This document shows positions 33,430-43,422 of a DNA stretch of 57,523 nt, in pieces. The stretch spans positions 1-57,523 of the forward strand of contig JAFDVU010000018.1 in assembly GCA_018268835.1 (NCBI GenBank), in the 5' to 3' direction. The translations under genes were made by a program, and so were the position numbers. Position 1 is the first letter of the stretch, and every line of letters starts with the position of its first letter. The notes beneath the pieces are model-generated. The model made no database searches, was not told where the DNA came from, and was given only the letters and a program-made list of their open reading frames with translations. This stretch comes from Acidobacteriota bacterium. Lineage in GTDB: Bacteria; Acidobacteriota; Terriglobia; Bryobacterales; Bryobacteraceae.

Positions 33430-35808
33430 ATGCTCAGATTCCCGCTTCCCCTCCTCTTTCTGACCCTGGTCTTCCAGGCCCGCCCCGCCAATCCGTTCGA
33501 ACTCACCATCGACAGCATCATGCGCGGACCCGGACTCGTCGGCTACGAACCCTCCGCCGTCCGCTGGTCCCACGACAGCCGCACTCTCTACTTCCAGTGG
33601 AAGCGCTACTCCGACAAAATCATCGACCCCATGGACACCTACGCCGTGGACCGCGACGGCGCCAACCTGCGCAAACTCACCGACGCCGAGATCAAGCTCC
33701 TCCCGCCCGCCTTCGGCGACACCACGCGCGATCAACGCCTCACCGTCTACTCCAACTCCGGCGACCTCTTCCTCTACGACCGCACCACGGGCAAGACCCG
33801 CCAGCTCACCAACACCACCGACGCCGAAACCAACCCGCGCTTCACCGCCGATTCCAAACGCGTCTCCTTCACCCGCTCCGGCAATCTCTACGTCCTCTCG
33901 CTCGACGATGGCGCCCTCGTGCAACTCACCGACATCCGCAGCGCCTCCGCTCCCGCCACCTCCGCCCCGCCCGCGGCCGGTGGACGCGGCGGCTTCGGCG
34001 GCGGCCGCGGACAGGGTGGCGGACGCGGCGCCGCCTCCACCGCGCCCGAACCGCGCGGCACCCCCAGCCAGGAGTACATCAAGAAGGAACAGAGCGAATT
34101 GATCGGCGTCGTGCGCGACCGTGTCGCCCTCCGCGAAGAGGAGCGCAAGAAACGCGAGGAGGAGCAGCCCCGCAAGCCCTTCACCCTCCAGGCCCGCCAG
34201 AGCGCCGGACAACTCCAGCTCTCGCCCGACGAAAAGTACGTCGCTGCCGGCATCTTCGAAACCGCCGCCACCCCGGCGCGCAACACCATCGTTCCCAACT
34301 TCGTCTCCGACTCCGGCTACACCGAAGACATTCCCGGCCGCACCAACGTCGGCGACAGCCAGGGCACCTCGCGCCTTGCCCTCCTCAATGCCGCCACCGG
34401 TGAGGTCAAGTGGGCCGATCCCGGCGAGAAAAAAGAAGTCTCCCTCGGCATGCCGCTCTGGAACGAGGCCGGCACCATGGCCGTCGTCAGCGGCCGCTCC
34501 GCCGATAACAAGGACCGCTGGATCTTCGCCCTCGATCCCGCCACCGCCAAACTTACCGTCCTGGTCGACATCCACGACGATGCCTGGGTCGGAGGCCCGC
34601 AGGGCACCACCAACATCCTCGGCTGGATGAAGAACGATCGCGACGTCTACTTCGTCAGCGAGAAGACCGGTTACGCGCACCTCTACGCTGTTCCCTTCGA
34701 AGGCGGCGAGCCGCGCGCGCTCACCAGCGGCAAGTGGGAGGTGCTGGCCGTCCGCCAGTCCCGCGATAAGTCGAAGTTCTATCTCACCGCCAACGCCGAC
34801 GGCCCCTTCGATCAATTCGTCTACGAAATGTCCGGCGAGGGCGGGCCGCTCACCCGCATCTCCAAGGCCCCCGGCAAGCACACCGCCGTGCTCTCGCCCG
34901 ATGAGAATTGGATCGCCGATATCTACTCCTACACCAACCGCCCGCCCGAACTCTACGTGCAGGCGAACCGTCCGGGGCAGGACCTCACGCGGCTTACCAC
35001 TTCGCCCAATCCCGAGTTCACGCAATACCCCTGGCAGGATCCTCCCATCGTCATGATCCCCGCCCGCGACGGCGCCCGGGTGCCGGCGCACCTCTATAAA
35101 CCCGCCGCCTACCCGAAGGGCGGCCCCGCCGTCATCTTCATCCACGGCGCGGGCTACTTGCAGAATGTGGATCATAAGTGGGCCAGCGGTTACTACCACG
35201 AGTATATGTTCCACCACTTACTCGAATCCCGCGGCTATCTCGTGCTCGATGTCGATTACCGCGGCAGCGCCGGCTACGGCCGTGACTGGCGCACCGCCAT
35301 TTACCGCCACATGGGCGGCAAGGACCTCGACGATATCGTGGACGCCGCCAAATACGCGGTCTCCGAGTACGGCGCCGACCCGAAGAAAATCGGCGTCTAC
35401 GGCGGCAGCTACGGCGGCTTCCTCACCCTGATGGCCATGTTCACCGCGCCCGATACCTTCGCCGCCGGCGCCGCCCTCCGCCCCGTCACCGATTGGGCCA
35501 CTTACAACCACGGTTACACCAGCGATATCCTCAATACCCCGCAGGCCGACGCCGAAGCCTTCCGCAGGAGCAGCCCCATCTTCTTCGCGCAGGGCCTGAA
35601 AGGCGCTCTCCTCATCTGCCATGGCATGGTGGACACCAACGTCGAGTTCCAGGACACGGTCCGCCTCATCCAGCGCCTCATCGAACTCCGCAAGGAGAAC
35701 TGGTCCGTCGCCCCCTACCCGGTCGAAGACCACGGCTTCGTCCAGCCCACCAGTTGGGCCGATGAATACAAGCGCATCCTCCGCCTCTTCGAGGCAAACT
35801 TAAAGTAG
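33430..35808 (+). CDS. Secreted S9 family prolyl oligopeptidase-like peptidase
   Basis: 792 residues with a signal peptide ([19 protein letters not shown]). A WD40/DPP-IV-like propeller covers about 40-560. The alpha/beta-hydrolase domain carries the triad S660 ([11 protein letters not shown]), D735 ([10 protein letters not shown]) and H768 (VEDHGFVQP). [24 protein letters not shown] is the usual oxyanion-side segment. About residues 181-205 form a glycine/arginine-rich, disordered-looking insert inside the propeller, and a charged, coiled stretch ([15 protein letters not shown]) follows. Such enzymes trim peptides, often after proline, in the periplasm. Its TAG stop opens a degenerate copy of the palindromic repeat. 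Confidence 0.93.
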   Translation: MLRFPLPLLFLTLVFQARPANPFELTIDSIMRGPGLVGYEPSAVRWSHDSRTLYFQWKRYSDKIIDPMDTYAVDRDGANLRKLTDAEIKLLPPAFGDTTRDQRLTVYSNSGDLFLYDRTTGKTRQLTNTTDAETNPRFTADSKRVSFTRSGNLYVLSLDDGALVQLTDIRSASAPATSAPPAAGGRGGFGGGRGQGGGRGAASTAPEPRGTPSQEYIKKEQSELIGVVRDRVALREEERKKREEEQPRKPFTLQARQSAGQLQLSPDEKYVAAGIFETAATPARNTIVPNFVSDSGYTEDIPGRTNVGDSQGTSRLALLNAATGEVKWADPGEKKEVSLGMPLWNEAGTMAVVSGRSADNKDRWIFALDPATAKLTVLVDIHDDAWVGGPQGTTNILGWMKNDRDVYFVSEKTGYAHLYAVPFEGGEPRALTSGKWEVLAVRQSRDKSKFYLTANADGPFDQFVYEMSGEGGPLTRISKAPGKHTAVLSPDENWIADIYSYTNRPPELYVQANRPGQDLTRLTTSPNPEFTQYPWQDPPIVMIPARDGARVPAHLYKPAAYPKGGPAVIFIHGAGYLQNVDHKWASGYYHEYMFHHLLESRGYLVLDVDYRGSAGYGRDWRTAIYRHMGGKDLDDIVDAAKYAVSEYGADPKKIGVYGGSYGGFLTLMAMFTAPDTFAAGAALRPVTDWATYNHGYTSDILNTPQADAEAFRRSSPIFFAQGLKGALLICHGMVDTNVEFQDTVRLIQRLIELRKENWSVAPYPVEDHGFVQPTSWADEYKRILRLFEANLK

Positions 35809-35827
35809 CGTGGCCCTCCCGGCCCGC
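35806..35827 (+). repeat. Degenerate TAGCG palindromic repeat (copy G)
   Basis: TAGCGTGGCCCTCCCGGCCC with an imperfect GGCC/GGCC core, starting with the S9 peptidase stop codon. It has no conserved tail. It resembles the heads of copies E and F and is called a decayed member. Confidence 0.4.
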
Positions 35828-35839
35828 ATGGGTATCCCC

Positions 35840-37084
35840 ATGAACGTCCTCATCCTCAATTCCGGCAGTTCCAGCCTCAAATTCCAGGTCATCGCCACCG
35901 ACCTCGACCGGATCAAGCAGAACGCCGACGAGCGCCTCTGCCGCGGCCAGGTCGAACGCATCGGCGGCGAAGCCATCATCACCGTCCAGAATCGCAACGG
36001 CCCCCGCCAGAAGCTCGCCGCGCCCATCCGCGATATCGCCGCCGCCCTCGACTACGTCCTGCGCTGGCTCGCCAGCGACCGCGCCGGCATCGACGAAATC
36101 GGCAGCCTCGGCGACATCCACGCCGTCGGCCACCGCGTCGTCCACGGCGGCGAACTCTTCAAGGAATCCGCCATCGTCACCGACGAAGTCCTTAAGGGCA
36201 TCGAAGACTGCATCGACCTCGCCCCCCTACACAATCCCAACAACATCAAAGGCATTCGCGCCGTGCGCGAGATCTTCGGGCAGAAGATCCCTCAGGTCGC
36301 CGTCTTCGATACCTCATTCCACACTTCCATCCCCGAGCACGCCTACCTCTACGCTCTGCCCTACCACCTCTACCGCCGCCATCGCATCCGCCGCTACGGC
36401 TTCCACGGCACCTCCAACCGCTACGTCGCCTACCGCTACCGCACCGTCCACGGCATCACCCGCGAGCAGACCAACCTCGTCACCCTCCACTTGGGCAACG
36501 GCTGCTCGGCAACCGCCGTCCGCGCCGGACGCTCGCTCGAAACCTCCATGGGGATGACCCCGCTCGAAGGTCTCGTCATGGGCACCCGCTCGGGCGACCT
36601 CGACCCCGCCATCGTCAACCTGATCGCCGCCAAGGAAGGCCTCTCCACGCACGAAGTCGAAGCCCTGCTCAACAGCCAGTCGGGCCTCCTCGGCATCTCC
36701 GGCCTCACCAACGATATGAAGGTCCTGCAGGCCGAACTCGACGAACACGACGACCGCCGCGTCCGCCTCGCCATCGACATGTTCTGCTACCGCGCCCGCA
36801 AGTACATCGGCGCGCTGCTCGCCTGCATGGGCGGCGCTGACGCCGTAGTCTTCACCGGCGGCATCGGCGAAAACTCCCCCGCCATCCGCGCGCGCATCTG
36901 CGCAGGCCTCGAATGGACCGGCCTCAAACTTGACCCCGACCTCAATGCCCAGACGCTCGCGCGAGAAGCCCGCATCACTACATCCGATTCCACCCTGCAC
37001 GCCCACGTCATCCCCACCGACGAGGAACTCCTCATCGCCCGCGATACCGTCCGCTGCGTCCTGGGCGTCCCCCACCCGGCGTAG
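35840..37084 (+). CDS. ackA: Acetate kinase
   Basis: 414 residues from the ATG at 35840 ([18 protein letters not shown]); an ATG four codons upstream is possible. ASKHA motifs are [55 protein letters not shown] (with the conserved His/Thr/Ser), [30 protein letters not shown] and [17 protein letters not shown]. It interconverts acetyl phosphate + ADP and acetate + ATP. It faces phosphoketolase head-on 93 nt away; together they form the lower half of a phosphoketolase pathway. Its TAG stop is the start of a palindromic repeat. Confidence 0.97.
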   Translation: MNVLILNSGSSSLKFQVIATDLDRIKQNADERLCRGQVERIGGEAIITVQNRNGPRQKLAAPIRDIAAALDYVLRWLASDRAGIDEIGSLGDIHAVGHRVVHGGELFKESAIVTDEVLKGIEDCIDLAPLHNPNNIKGIRAVREIFGQKIPQVAVFDTSFHTSIPEHAYLYALPYHLYRRHRIRRYGFHGTSNRYVAYRYRTVHGITREQTNLVTLHLGNGCSATAVRAGRSLETSMGMTPLEGLVMGTRSGDLDPAIVNLIAAKEGLSTHEVEALLNSQSGLLGISGLTNDMKVLQAELDEHDDRRVRLAIDMFCYRARKYIGALLACMGGADAVVFTGGIGENSPAIRARICAGLEWTGLKLDPDLNAQTLAREARITTSDSTLHAHVIPTDEELLIARDTVRCVLGVPHPA

Positions 37085-37162
37085 CGCAGGCCTCCCGGCC
37101 TGCATTCTTCACAATGGTAGCGTCGGCCTCCTGGCCGACCTTCGGATCGAACCGGAATTCCC
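37082..37162 (+). repeat. Two TAGCG palindromic repeats in tandem (copies F1 and F2)
   Basis: F1: TAGC-GCAGGCC-TCCC-GGCCTGC (37082-37103), its TAG being the ackA stop, followed by ATTCTTC, so it could terminate transcription. F2: TAGC-GTCGGCC-TCCT-GGCCGAC (37118-37139), then CTTCGGATCGAACCGGAATTCCC-type tail to 37162 (one base off the usual start). They fill the gap between the convergent ackA and phosphoketolase genes. Confidence 0.7.
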
Positions 37163-37177
37163 CCGGCCTGCAACTCT

Positions 37178-39601
37178 TCACACCGGCCACTTCCACCCGC
37201 GAATCTCCGGACTGTCGATACCGTGCTCCCACGCGTAATTCCGGCACGCAATTTGCAAATTCCGGAACCGCTCCTTGGCATGCGCCCCGATCCGCTGCAA
37301 CCGAGGCGTCCGGTCGATCGCATCCATCGCCAGGCTGAACCGGTCGATCTCGTTGTTGATCGCCAGTTCCATTGGAGTATTGATATTCCCCCGCTCCTTG
37401 TACCCGCGCACGTGCAGGTTCGCGTGATTCGTCCGCCGGTACGCCAGCCGGTGAATCAGCCACGGATACCCGTGGAAGTTGAAAATCACCGGTTTGTCCA
37501 CCGTGAATAGCGAATCGAAGTCGCGGTCGTTCAACCCGTGCGGATGCTCGCTCGCCGGCTGCAGTTTGAACAGATCCACCACGTTGATGAAGCGAATCTT
37601 CACGTCCGGGAACGCCTCGCGCAGCAGCACGATCGCCGCCAGCGCCTCCTGGGTCGGAATGTCGCCTGCCGCGGCCATCACCAGGTCCGGTTCGCCCCCG
37701 TCGTCGTTGCTGGCCCACTCCCAGATCCCGATCCCTTTCGTGCAGTGCTCGATCGCCGCCTCCGTGTCCAGATACTGCAGGTGCATCTGCTTATCCGAGA
37801 CGATCACGTTGACGTAGTTCTCGCTGCGCAGGCAGTGGTCGGCCACGCTCAACAGCGAATTCACGTCCGGCGGCAGATAAATCCGCGTCACGTTGGCGCT
37901 CTTGTTCACCACCACGTCCAGAAAGCCCGGATCCTGGTGCGTGAAACCGTTGTGATCCTGCCGCCATACCGTGGACGTGATCAGCAGGTTCAGCGACGCC
38001 ACGTTCTGCCGCCACGAAAGGTGATTGCTGATCTCCAGCCATTTCGCGTGCTGGTTGAACATCGAGTCGATCACGTGCACGAACGCCTCGTACGAAGAGA
38101 GGAACCCGTGCCGCCCGGTCAGTACGTAGCCCTCCATCATCCCTTCCAACGTGTGCTCGCTCAGCATCTCGATCACGCGCCCCTCCGCGGAGAGTTCCGT
38201 GCCGTCGGCGTCCTCCGGGAACCCTGCCGCGTTCCAGAATTTTCCGCTGACCTCGTAGACGTCCTGCAGCTTGTTGGACGTGGTCTCGTCCGGACCGAAC
38301 ACGCGGAAGTTTTCCATGTTCGCCTTCATCACGTCGCGCAGAAACGCCCCCAGCGGACGCGTGTTCTCCGCCTCGCTGGTCCCGGGATGCTCCACCTTCG
38401 CCGCGTACTTGCGGAAGTCCGGCAGCCGCAGCGCGCGCTTCAGCACGCCGCCGTTGGTGTGCGGGTTCGCGCTCATCCGCCGCGTGCCCTCGGGCGCCAG
38501 TGCCTTCAACTCCGGCGCCAGTCTCCCGTTGGCATCGAACAATTCCTCTGGCTTCTGCGCGCGCATCCACTCTTCCAGCAGCCGCAACTGCCCGGCGTCC
38601 TTTTTCACGTCCGGCAGCGGAACCTGGTGCGCCCGCCAGAAGCCTTCCAGACGGTGTCCGCCCAATTCGAACGGCGCGCCCCAGCCCTTCGGCGACCGGA
38701 GCACGATCATCGGCCAGCGCGGACGCATCGTCCCTCCGTCACGCGCCTCTCTGCGGTGCCGCTGGATCTCGTTCACGCAGTGCTCCGCCGTCGCCGCCAT
38801 CGCCTGGTGCATCGAGTCCGGCTCCGACCCTTCCACGAAATACGGCGTCCATCCGTATCCGCGCAGCAAGCTCTCCAATTCCTCGTGGCTGATCCGCGCC
38901 AGCAGCGTCGGGTTGTTGATCTTGTAGCCGTTCAGGTGCAGAATCGGCAGCACCGCGCCGTCGCGCACCGGACTCAGAAACTTGTTGATGTGCCACGAGG
39001 TTGCCAGCGGCCCCGTCTCCGATTCGCCGTCCCCCACCACCGCCGCCACGATCAATTCGCGATTGTCGAACGCCGCTCCGCACGCGTGCGAGAGCACGTA
39101 ACCCAGCTCGCCGCCTTCGTGGATCGATCCCGGCGTCTCCGGCGTGCAGTGGCTCCCGATGCCGCCAGGAAACGAGAACTGCTTGAAGAACTCGCGCAGC
39201 CCTTCTTTGTCCACGCTCTTCTCCGGGTAGATCTCCGAGTACGTTCCTTCCAGGTACACCGGTCCCAGCACGCCCGGCGCCCCGTGCCCCGGACCGGCCA
39301 TGAACATCATGTCCAGCCCGTATTTGCGGATCAGCCGGTTCAGATGCACGTAAATGAACGAAAGCCCCGGGCTCGATCCCCAGTGTCCCAGCAGGCGGTT
39401 CTTGATGTGCTCGGGTTTGAGCGGTTCCTTCAGCAGCGGGTTCTCCTGGAGATAGATCATCCCCAGGCTGAGGTAGTTGCACGCCCGCCAGTACGCGTGC
39501 GTGCGCCGCAATTCCTCGGCGCCTAGCGCCGAACCCGCGATCGTGGATCTTGCGCTGCCGTACGCCGTCAACGAAGTCTCTGCAGGTATGACCGGTGCCA
39601 T
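37178..39601 (-). CDS. xfp: Xylulose-5-phosphate/fructose-6-phosphate phosphoketolase
   Basis: 807 residues, full family length. TPP-dependent signatures: [79 protein letters not shown] (GDG-N cofactor motif), [42 protein letters not shown] and [15 protein letters not shown]. It splits xylulose 5-phosphate (or fructose 6-phosphate) with phosphate to acetyl phosphate plus an aldose phosphate. Convergent ackA can then make acetate and ATP. The leader and first four codons are duplicated 2.6 kb to the right, on the far side of an ADOP gene. Confidence 0.97.
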   Translation of the reverse strand: MAPVIPAETSLTAYGSARSTIAGSALGAEELRRTHAYWRACNYLSLGMIYLQENPLLKEPLKPEHIKNRLLGHWGSSPGLSFIYVHLNRLIRKYGLDMMFMAGPGHGAPGVLGPVYLEGTYSEIYPEKSVDKEGLREFFKQFSFPGGIGSHCTPETPGSIHEGGELGYVLSHACGAAFDNRELIVAAVVGDGESETGPLATSWHINKFLSPVRDGAVLPILHLNGYKINNPTLLARISHEELESLLRGYGWTPYFVEGSEPDSMHQAMAATAEHCVNEIQRHRREARDGGTMRPRWPMIVLRSPKGWGAPFELGGHRLEGFWRAHQVPLPDVKKDAGQLRLLEEWMRAQKPEELFDANGRLAPELKALAPEGTRRMSANPHTNGGVLKRALRLPDFRKYAAKVEHPGTSEAENTRPLGAFLRDVMKANMENFRVFGPDETTSNKLQDVYEVSGKFWNAAGFPEDADGTELSAEGRVIEMLSEHTLEGMMEGYVLTGRHGFLSSYEAFVHVIDSMFNQHAKWLEISNHLSWRQNVASLNLLITSTVWRQDHNGFTHQDPGFLDVVVNKSANVTRIYLPPDVNSLLSVADHCLRSENYVNVIVSDKQMHLQYLDTEAAIEHCTKGIGIWEWASNDDGGEPDLVMAAAGDIPTQEALAAIVLLREAFPDVKIRFINVVDLFKLQPASEHPHGLNDRDFDSLFTVDKPVIFNFHGYPWLIHRLAYRRTNHANLHVRGYKERGNINTPMELAINNEIDRFSLAMDAIDRTPRLQRIGAHAKERFRNLQIACRNYAWEHGIDSPEIRGWKWPV

Positions 39602-39664
39602 AATCCAAGCTTAACCGTCAGGGGCGGCAAACCGGCAACAACCTGGTATCGCAGCGAACACTTC
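39591..39664. repeat. 74-nt direct repeat, left copy (phosphoketolase leader)
   Basis: This segment contains the phosphoketolase start codon (complement of 39599-39601), its first codons and its 5' leader. About nine tenths of its bases recur at 42249-42323 in the same orientation, including an exact run AACCGTCAGGGGCGGCAAAC. The two copies bracket the ADOP permease gene. Confidence 0.85.
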
Positions 39665-39711
39665 GCCCCCAGGCCGCTAAGATTCGGGCCGCCCGTCCGT
39701 CGCCATAGACG

Positions 39712-42117
39712 ATGTGGAACGATCTGAAAGTTGCGCTGCGTGGCATCCGCAACAGCCCGATGCTGGCCGTTGCAGCCATCCTCTGTATGGCCCTTGGAAT
39801 CGGCGCCAACACCGCGGTGTTCCATGCCGCCGTGGGCTTACTCGCCCGAAACATCCCCGGCGTAGACCATCCGGAGAGCATCGTGTCGATCCACCGCACG
39901 CACCGGGGATCCTGTTGTTCCGAAAATTCCTATCCCATCTACGAAGACCTTCGCCGCCAGACAAGCGTTTTCGCGGGTGTCGAAGCGCACTACCCTCTCC
40001 TGTCCGTCACGCTGAATGACGCGGCGGGCCCCGCGCGTATCTGGGGCCAGGTCGTCACACCGGAGTATTTCGGTGTCCTGGGGACCCGGCTGCTCGCCGG
40101 TCGGCCGCTCTCCGCCGGTGAGCCCAACTCCGTTGTGATCAGCCACTCTCTCTGGCAACGTCGCTTCGGCGGCGATCCGGCCGCCCTCGGAGCCCGGATA
40201 TCCCTCAACAGTGGAGCGTTCACGGTTGTCGGGGTTGCTCCGCCTGAGTTTCGCGGCCCCGACCTGGGGGTCGGCGCCGACTTCTGGGTTCCGATTGCAT
40301 CGCTCGACCTGGTTATGCCGGAGCATCCATCTCTCCAGGACCGCTCCGCGCCGTGGCTCATAATCAACGCGCGCCTCAGGCCGGGCATCTCCCTTACACA
40401 TGCACGCGGCCAACTCAAATCTCTCGGGGGCCGGTTAGCGCGGGAGTACAGCGGCACGGATGCCGCCCGCGGTTTCATCGCAGAGCCGGCGAGTGCGCTG
40501 CACCCTGCCTATCGCGGGCGTATCGCCCAGGCCGTCTTCATCGTCGCCACCCTGGTTGGGTTTGTCCTCATCGTTGCTTGTGTGAACGTTGCGAACATTC
40601 TGCTGTCGCGGGCAACTGGCCGAAGGAAGGAGAACGCGATTCGCATCGCGCTTGGCGCCGGGCGCGGACGTCTTGTCCGAATGATGGTTCTTGAGAGCAC
40701 CATCCTCGCCATTCTCGGAGGTTCAGCCGGTGTGTTTCTCTCGTACGCCGTATTGCGCGTCATCACCTCGATACGTTTGCCCGTTTCCTTGCCGGTCGAA
40801 TTCGGATTTCAGACCGATTGGCGCGTCCTCGCCTTCGCGACTCTGCTTTCTCTTGCGGCCGGAGTGCTGTTTGGAGTCTGGCCGGCGCTCCGGGCCTCGC
40901 GCTCCAACCTCGTCCCCGCTCTTAAAGGTGACCCGCCGTCCGGCCGGCCCTCGCGTTGGGAAACCCGCGACTTGTTGGTGCTCATCCAGGTGTCGCTCTC
41001 GGTCGTTCTGCTCGTCGTGACGTCGTTATTCCTGCGCAGCCTCATGAGTGCCAACGCCACCGACCCCGGATTCCGTACCCGCGGCATCTTGTTGGTGGAT
41101 GTTGATCCTCGCAACTCCGGTGACGCGTCAACGATTCTGGAGCGTATCCGGGGCCGCGTAGAAGCCCTGCCAGGGGTGGCATCGGCGACCTTTACCGAAG
41201 TCGTTCCGCTCGGACTGGGTTCCCGCGCGTCCAATATCCGCCGTCCCCAGGACCAAACCCCCACTTCACCTCCAGTACGGGCAGATGTGTTCCGGATAGG
41301 TCCGCGTTATTTCGAAACGCTTCGGATTCCGCTCCTCGGTGGACGCGACTTTCACCCGGAAGGCGAATCCCCCGATACCGGCGCCATTATCGACCGGGCT
41401 GCAGCCGCCAGACTCTGGCCGGGCGAAGACCCCTTAGGGCGATCGCTTCTTCGGGACGGCCGATCCTATCGCATTATCGGCATCGTCGGAAACATCAAGA
41501 GTCGCACCATTGGCGACACGGAACGGCCCTGTCTATACCTGCCGCTTCCCGGTTCGAGTCGCTCCGAACCGAGCCCGTTCGGTTTCACCCTCGCCGTCCA
41601 CACGGCAGCCGAACCCCTGCTTATGGCCGGGACCATCCGCCAGACGGTTCATGAAGCTGAACCGCTCCTCGCAATCTCCAACGTGCGCACGATGGAGCAG
41701 CATATAGAGGCGTCCCTGTTGTTCCCGAGGGCGGGCGCCATCGTGTTCGGATCGTTTGGAATCATCGCCATCCTGCTCACGTCGGTAGGCCTCTATGGTG
41801 TTACCGCCTACTCGGTTGCGCGCCGTACCCGTGAATTTGGCATCCGCTTTGCCGTAGGCGCGACTTACTGGGATGTACTAAGACTGGTAACAGTCCGGGG
41901 CGCCGCGGTTGTGAGCGCCGGCCTGGCACTCGGCCTGGCTGCTGCCTTTGCCGGAACGCGCGTGTTGGGAGCGCTCTTGTACGGCGTGACTCCGAAGGAC
42001 GGAGTGAGTTTCGCCGTTGCGCCGCTGGTCGTTGCCGCGGTATCGTTGTTCGCCTGCTATGTTCCCGCGCGCCGGGCGGCTCGTGTGGCCCCCCTCATCG
42101 CGTTGAAGTCCGACTAG
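39712..42117 (+). CDS. ADOP/MacB-type ABC permease without the cytoplasmic leader
   Basis: 801 residues: MWNDLKVALRGIRNSPMLAVAAILCMALGIGANTAVFHAAVGLL opens directly at the MacB core, lacking the ~75-residue leader of the other ADOP gene at 8 kb. FtsX permease segments are VFIVATLVGFVLIVACVNVANILLSRATGRRKENAIRIALGAGRGRLVR and the last ~130 residues (GIIAILLTSVGLYGVTAYSVARRTREFGIRFAVGA ... ARRAARVAPLIAL). No PadR or ATPase gene adjoins it. Codons use A and T at third positions more freely than its neighbours. Flanking 74-nt repeats suggest it came in by duplication or transfer. Transport substrate unknown. Confidence 0.9.
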   Translation: MWNDLKVALRGIRNSPMLAVAAILCMALGIGANTAVFHAAVGLLARNIPGVDHPESIVSIHRTHRGSCCSENSYPIYEDLRRQTSVFAGVEAHYPLLSVTLNDAAGPARIWGQVVTPEYFGVLGTRLLAGRPLSAGEPNSVVISHSLWQRRFGGDPAALGARISLNSGAFTVVGVAPPEFRGPDLGVGADFWVPIASLDLVMPEHPSLQDRSAPWLIINARLRPGISLTHARGQLKSLGGRLAREYSGTDAARGFIAEPASALHPAYRGRIAQAVFIVATLVGFVLIVACVNVANILLSRATGRRKENAIRIALGAGRGRLVRMMVLESTILAILGGSAGVFLSYAVLRVITSIRLPVSLPVEFGFQTDWRVLAFATLLSLAAGVLFGVWPALRASRSNLVPALKGDPPSGRPSRWETRDLLVLIQVSLSVVLLVVTSLFLRSLMSANATDPGFRTRGILLVDVDPRNSGDASTILERIRGRVEALPGVASATFTEVVPLGLGSRASNIRRPQDQTPTSPPVRADVFRIGPRYFETLRIPLLGGRDFHPEGESPDTGAIIDRAAAARLWPGEDPLGRSLLRDGRSYRIIGIVGNIKSRTIGDTERPCLYLPLPGSSRSEPSPFGFTLAVHTAAEPLLMAGTIRQTVHEAEPLLAISNVRTMEQHIEASLLFPRAGAIVFGSFGIIAILLTSVGLYGVTAYSVARRTREFGIRFAVGATYWDVLRLVTVRGAAVVSAGLALGLAAAFAGTRVLGALLYGVTPKDGVSFAVAPLVVAAVSLFACYVPARRAARVAPLIALKSD

Positions 42118-42187
42118 CGGCGGCGCGCGTCGATCCCAGGAGCCGCGCATTCTTTCGCAGCCGGCGGTAGCGCCGAGTTCTCCTTCT

Positions 42188-42248
42188 TACCCTCCCGACC
42201 TCACCGAATTCTTCGCCACATACTCGTCCACCTTGGAGACCACCGGCC
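42188..42248 (-). pseudogene. 3' end remnant of a PIG-L deacetylase gene
   Basis: On the minus strand the frame reads PVVSKVDEYVAKNSVRSGG and stops at TAA (42190-42188). The intact PIG-L gene at 43.5 kb ends PAVSKVDEYVAKNAVKTAG. At DNA level 42201-42248 matches 43488-43535 at 44 of 48 positions. Upstream it is cut off exactly where the copied phosphoketolase leader begins, so it is a chimeric scar rather than a gene. Confidence 0.75.
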
Positions 42249-42323
42249 ACCGGTGCCATAATCCCAGCTAAACCGTCAGGGGCGGCAAACCGGCAACAGC
42301 CCTGGTCTTGCAGCGAACAGTTC
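42249..42323. repeat. 74-nt direct repeat, right copy
   Basis: Second copy of the phosphoketolase leader and start region, in the same orientation as 39591-39664. One end abuts the deacetylase remnant; the other ends at the last base of the alkaline phosphatase stop codon. Confidence 0.85.
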
Positions 42324-43414
42324 TACTCGAACCCGTAGGCGCGCATCATGACGTGGAACAGGTCCGTGTTGAGCATGTACCCGTGCACCTGGTCCGCCCC
42401 GGGACCCTGCGCCGCCACCAGCACCTGCTCGCCGGTGTGGCTGCCGTCCACACGCAGGCTGCCCGCCGGATTCCCGCGGGTATAGTCGGGCGGCAGGATC
42501 GGCTCGCCCTTCTTACCGCCGCGTATTCGCAGATCGAAGGAGTGGTCCGCGGTGAAGAGGATGAGGGTGTCGTCCTTCACTCGTCCCGCGGTCTGCCGGA
42601 CGATCTTGTCCATCAGCAGGGCGTGCTCGAGGCCCCGCTTGACGTTGTCGGTGTGCATGTCCACCTCCACCATCAGGAAGAAGCCTTTCGGATTTCGCGA
42701 GAGAATGTCGATGGCGCGCCCGGTCACGGCGGCGATATCGTACTCCGCGTTGTCAGTCAGCGCAACCGCGCGCCGTGCCGTCTCCGGCACCGCCTCGGGC
42801 GAGTCGTAGACAGCAAATCCGGCCTGCTTCAAGCCCGCGTCCAGGTCGATGCCCATTGCCTTCGTGTCGTTGTAGATCCGCGTCCGTCCGGCGCCGAGGA
42901 CCAGGTCCACGCCATCGCCGAAGCGTGGATGCATCACCTGCGCGAAAATCTCGCCCCATTTCTTGCGGCTGTCGCTATGCGCATAGCAGGCGGCGGGTGT
43001 GGCGTCCGCCATCGGCATGTTCGAAATCACTCCGGTGGAAAGCCCGTGTTCCTCGGCGTATTCCAGGATGGTCTTCAGCACCCGGCCGTCTTTGCCCCCT
43101 TCGGATGGCATCTCCGAGAGCACTCCGTTGGCCGTCTTCTGCCCGGTGACGATCGCCGTCATCCCCGCCGCCGAATCCGTCACCCATCGATCCAGAGCGG
43201 AGGTCTCGCTCAATCCGATATGCGGCATGTGCTGCAAAAACAAAGCCTGAGGGTCGTTGTGTCCGTAGATGCTCGCCGCCGCCAGCGTGGATGTGCCGCC
43301 CGCGTCACCCAGGAAGAGAATGATGCCGCTGGCCCGGGCGGGCGCGGCCGGTGCCGCTCCTGCGGCGGCCAAAACAAGGGAGGCAAGTAGAGCGGTCAAG
43401 GTTTTTTTGAACAT
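42323..43414 (-). CDS. Secreted alkaline phosphatase
   Basis: 363 residues from the ATG at 43414, giving a signal peptide (MFKKTLTALLASLVLAAAGAAP). Alkaline phosphatase marks: metal aspartate D37 in ILFLGDAGG, phosphorylated serine S81 in WVTDSAAGMTAIVTG, then VEVDMHTDN, LFTADHSFD and DGSHTGEQVLVAAQGPGA with the metal histidines. It is somewhat shorter than E. coli PhoA, as in the compact PhoA-like group. It should release phosphate from organic monoesters in the periplasm. TACAAT stands 8 nt before the ATG with no Shine-Dalgarno. A longer upstream frame overlaps the deacetylase gene and was rejected. Confidence 0.92.
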   Translation of the reverse strand: MFKKTLTALLASLVLAAAGAAPAAPARASGIILFLGDAGGTSTLAAASIYGHNDPQALFLQHMPHIGLSETSALDRWVTDSAAGMTAIVTGQKTANGVLSEMPSEGGKDGRVLKTILEYAEEHGLSTGVISNMPMADATPAACYAHSDSRKKWGEIFAQVMHPRFGDGVDLVLGAGRTRIYNDTKAMGIDLDAGLKQAGFAVYDSPEAVPETARRAVALTDNAEYDIAAVTGRAIDILSRNPKGFFLMVEVDMHTDNVKRGLEHALLMDKIVRQTAGRVKDDTLILFTADHSFDLRIRGGKKGEPILPPDYTRGNPAGSLRVDGSHTGEQVLVAAQGPGADQVHGYMLNTDLFHVMMRAYGFE

Positions 43415-43422
43415 GAACCCGC

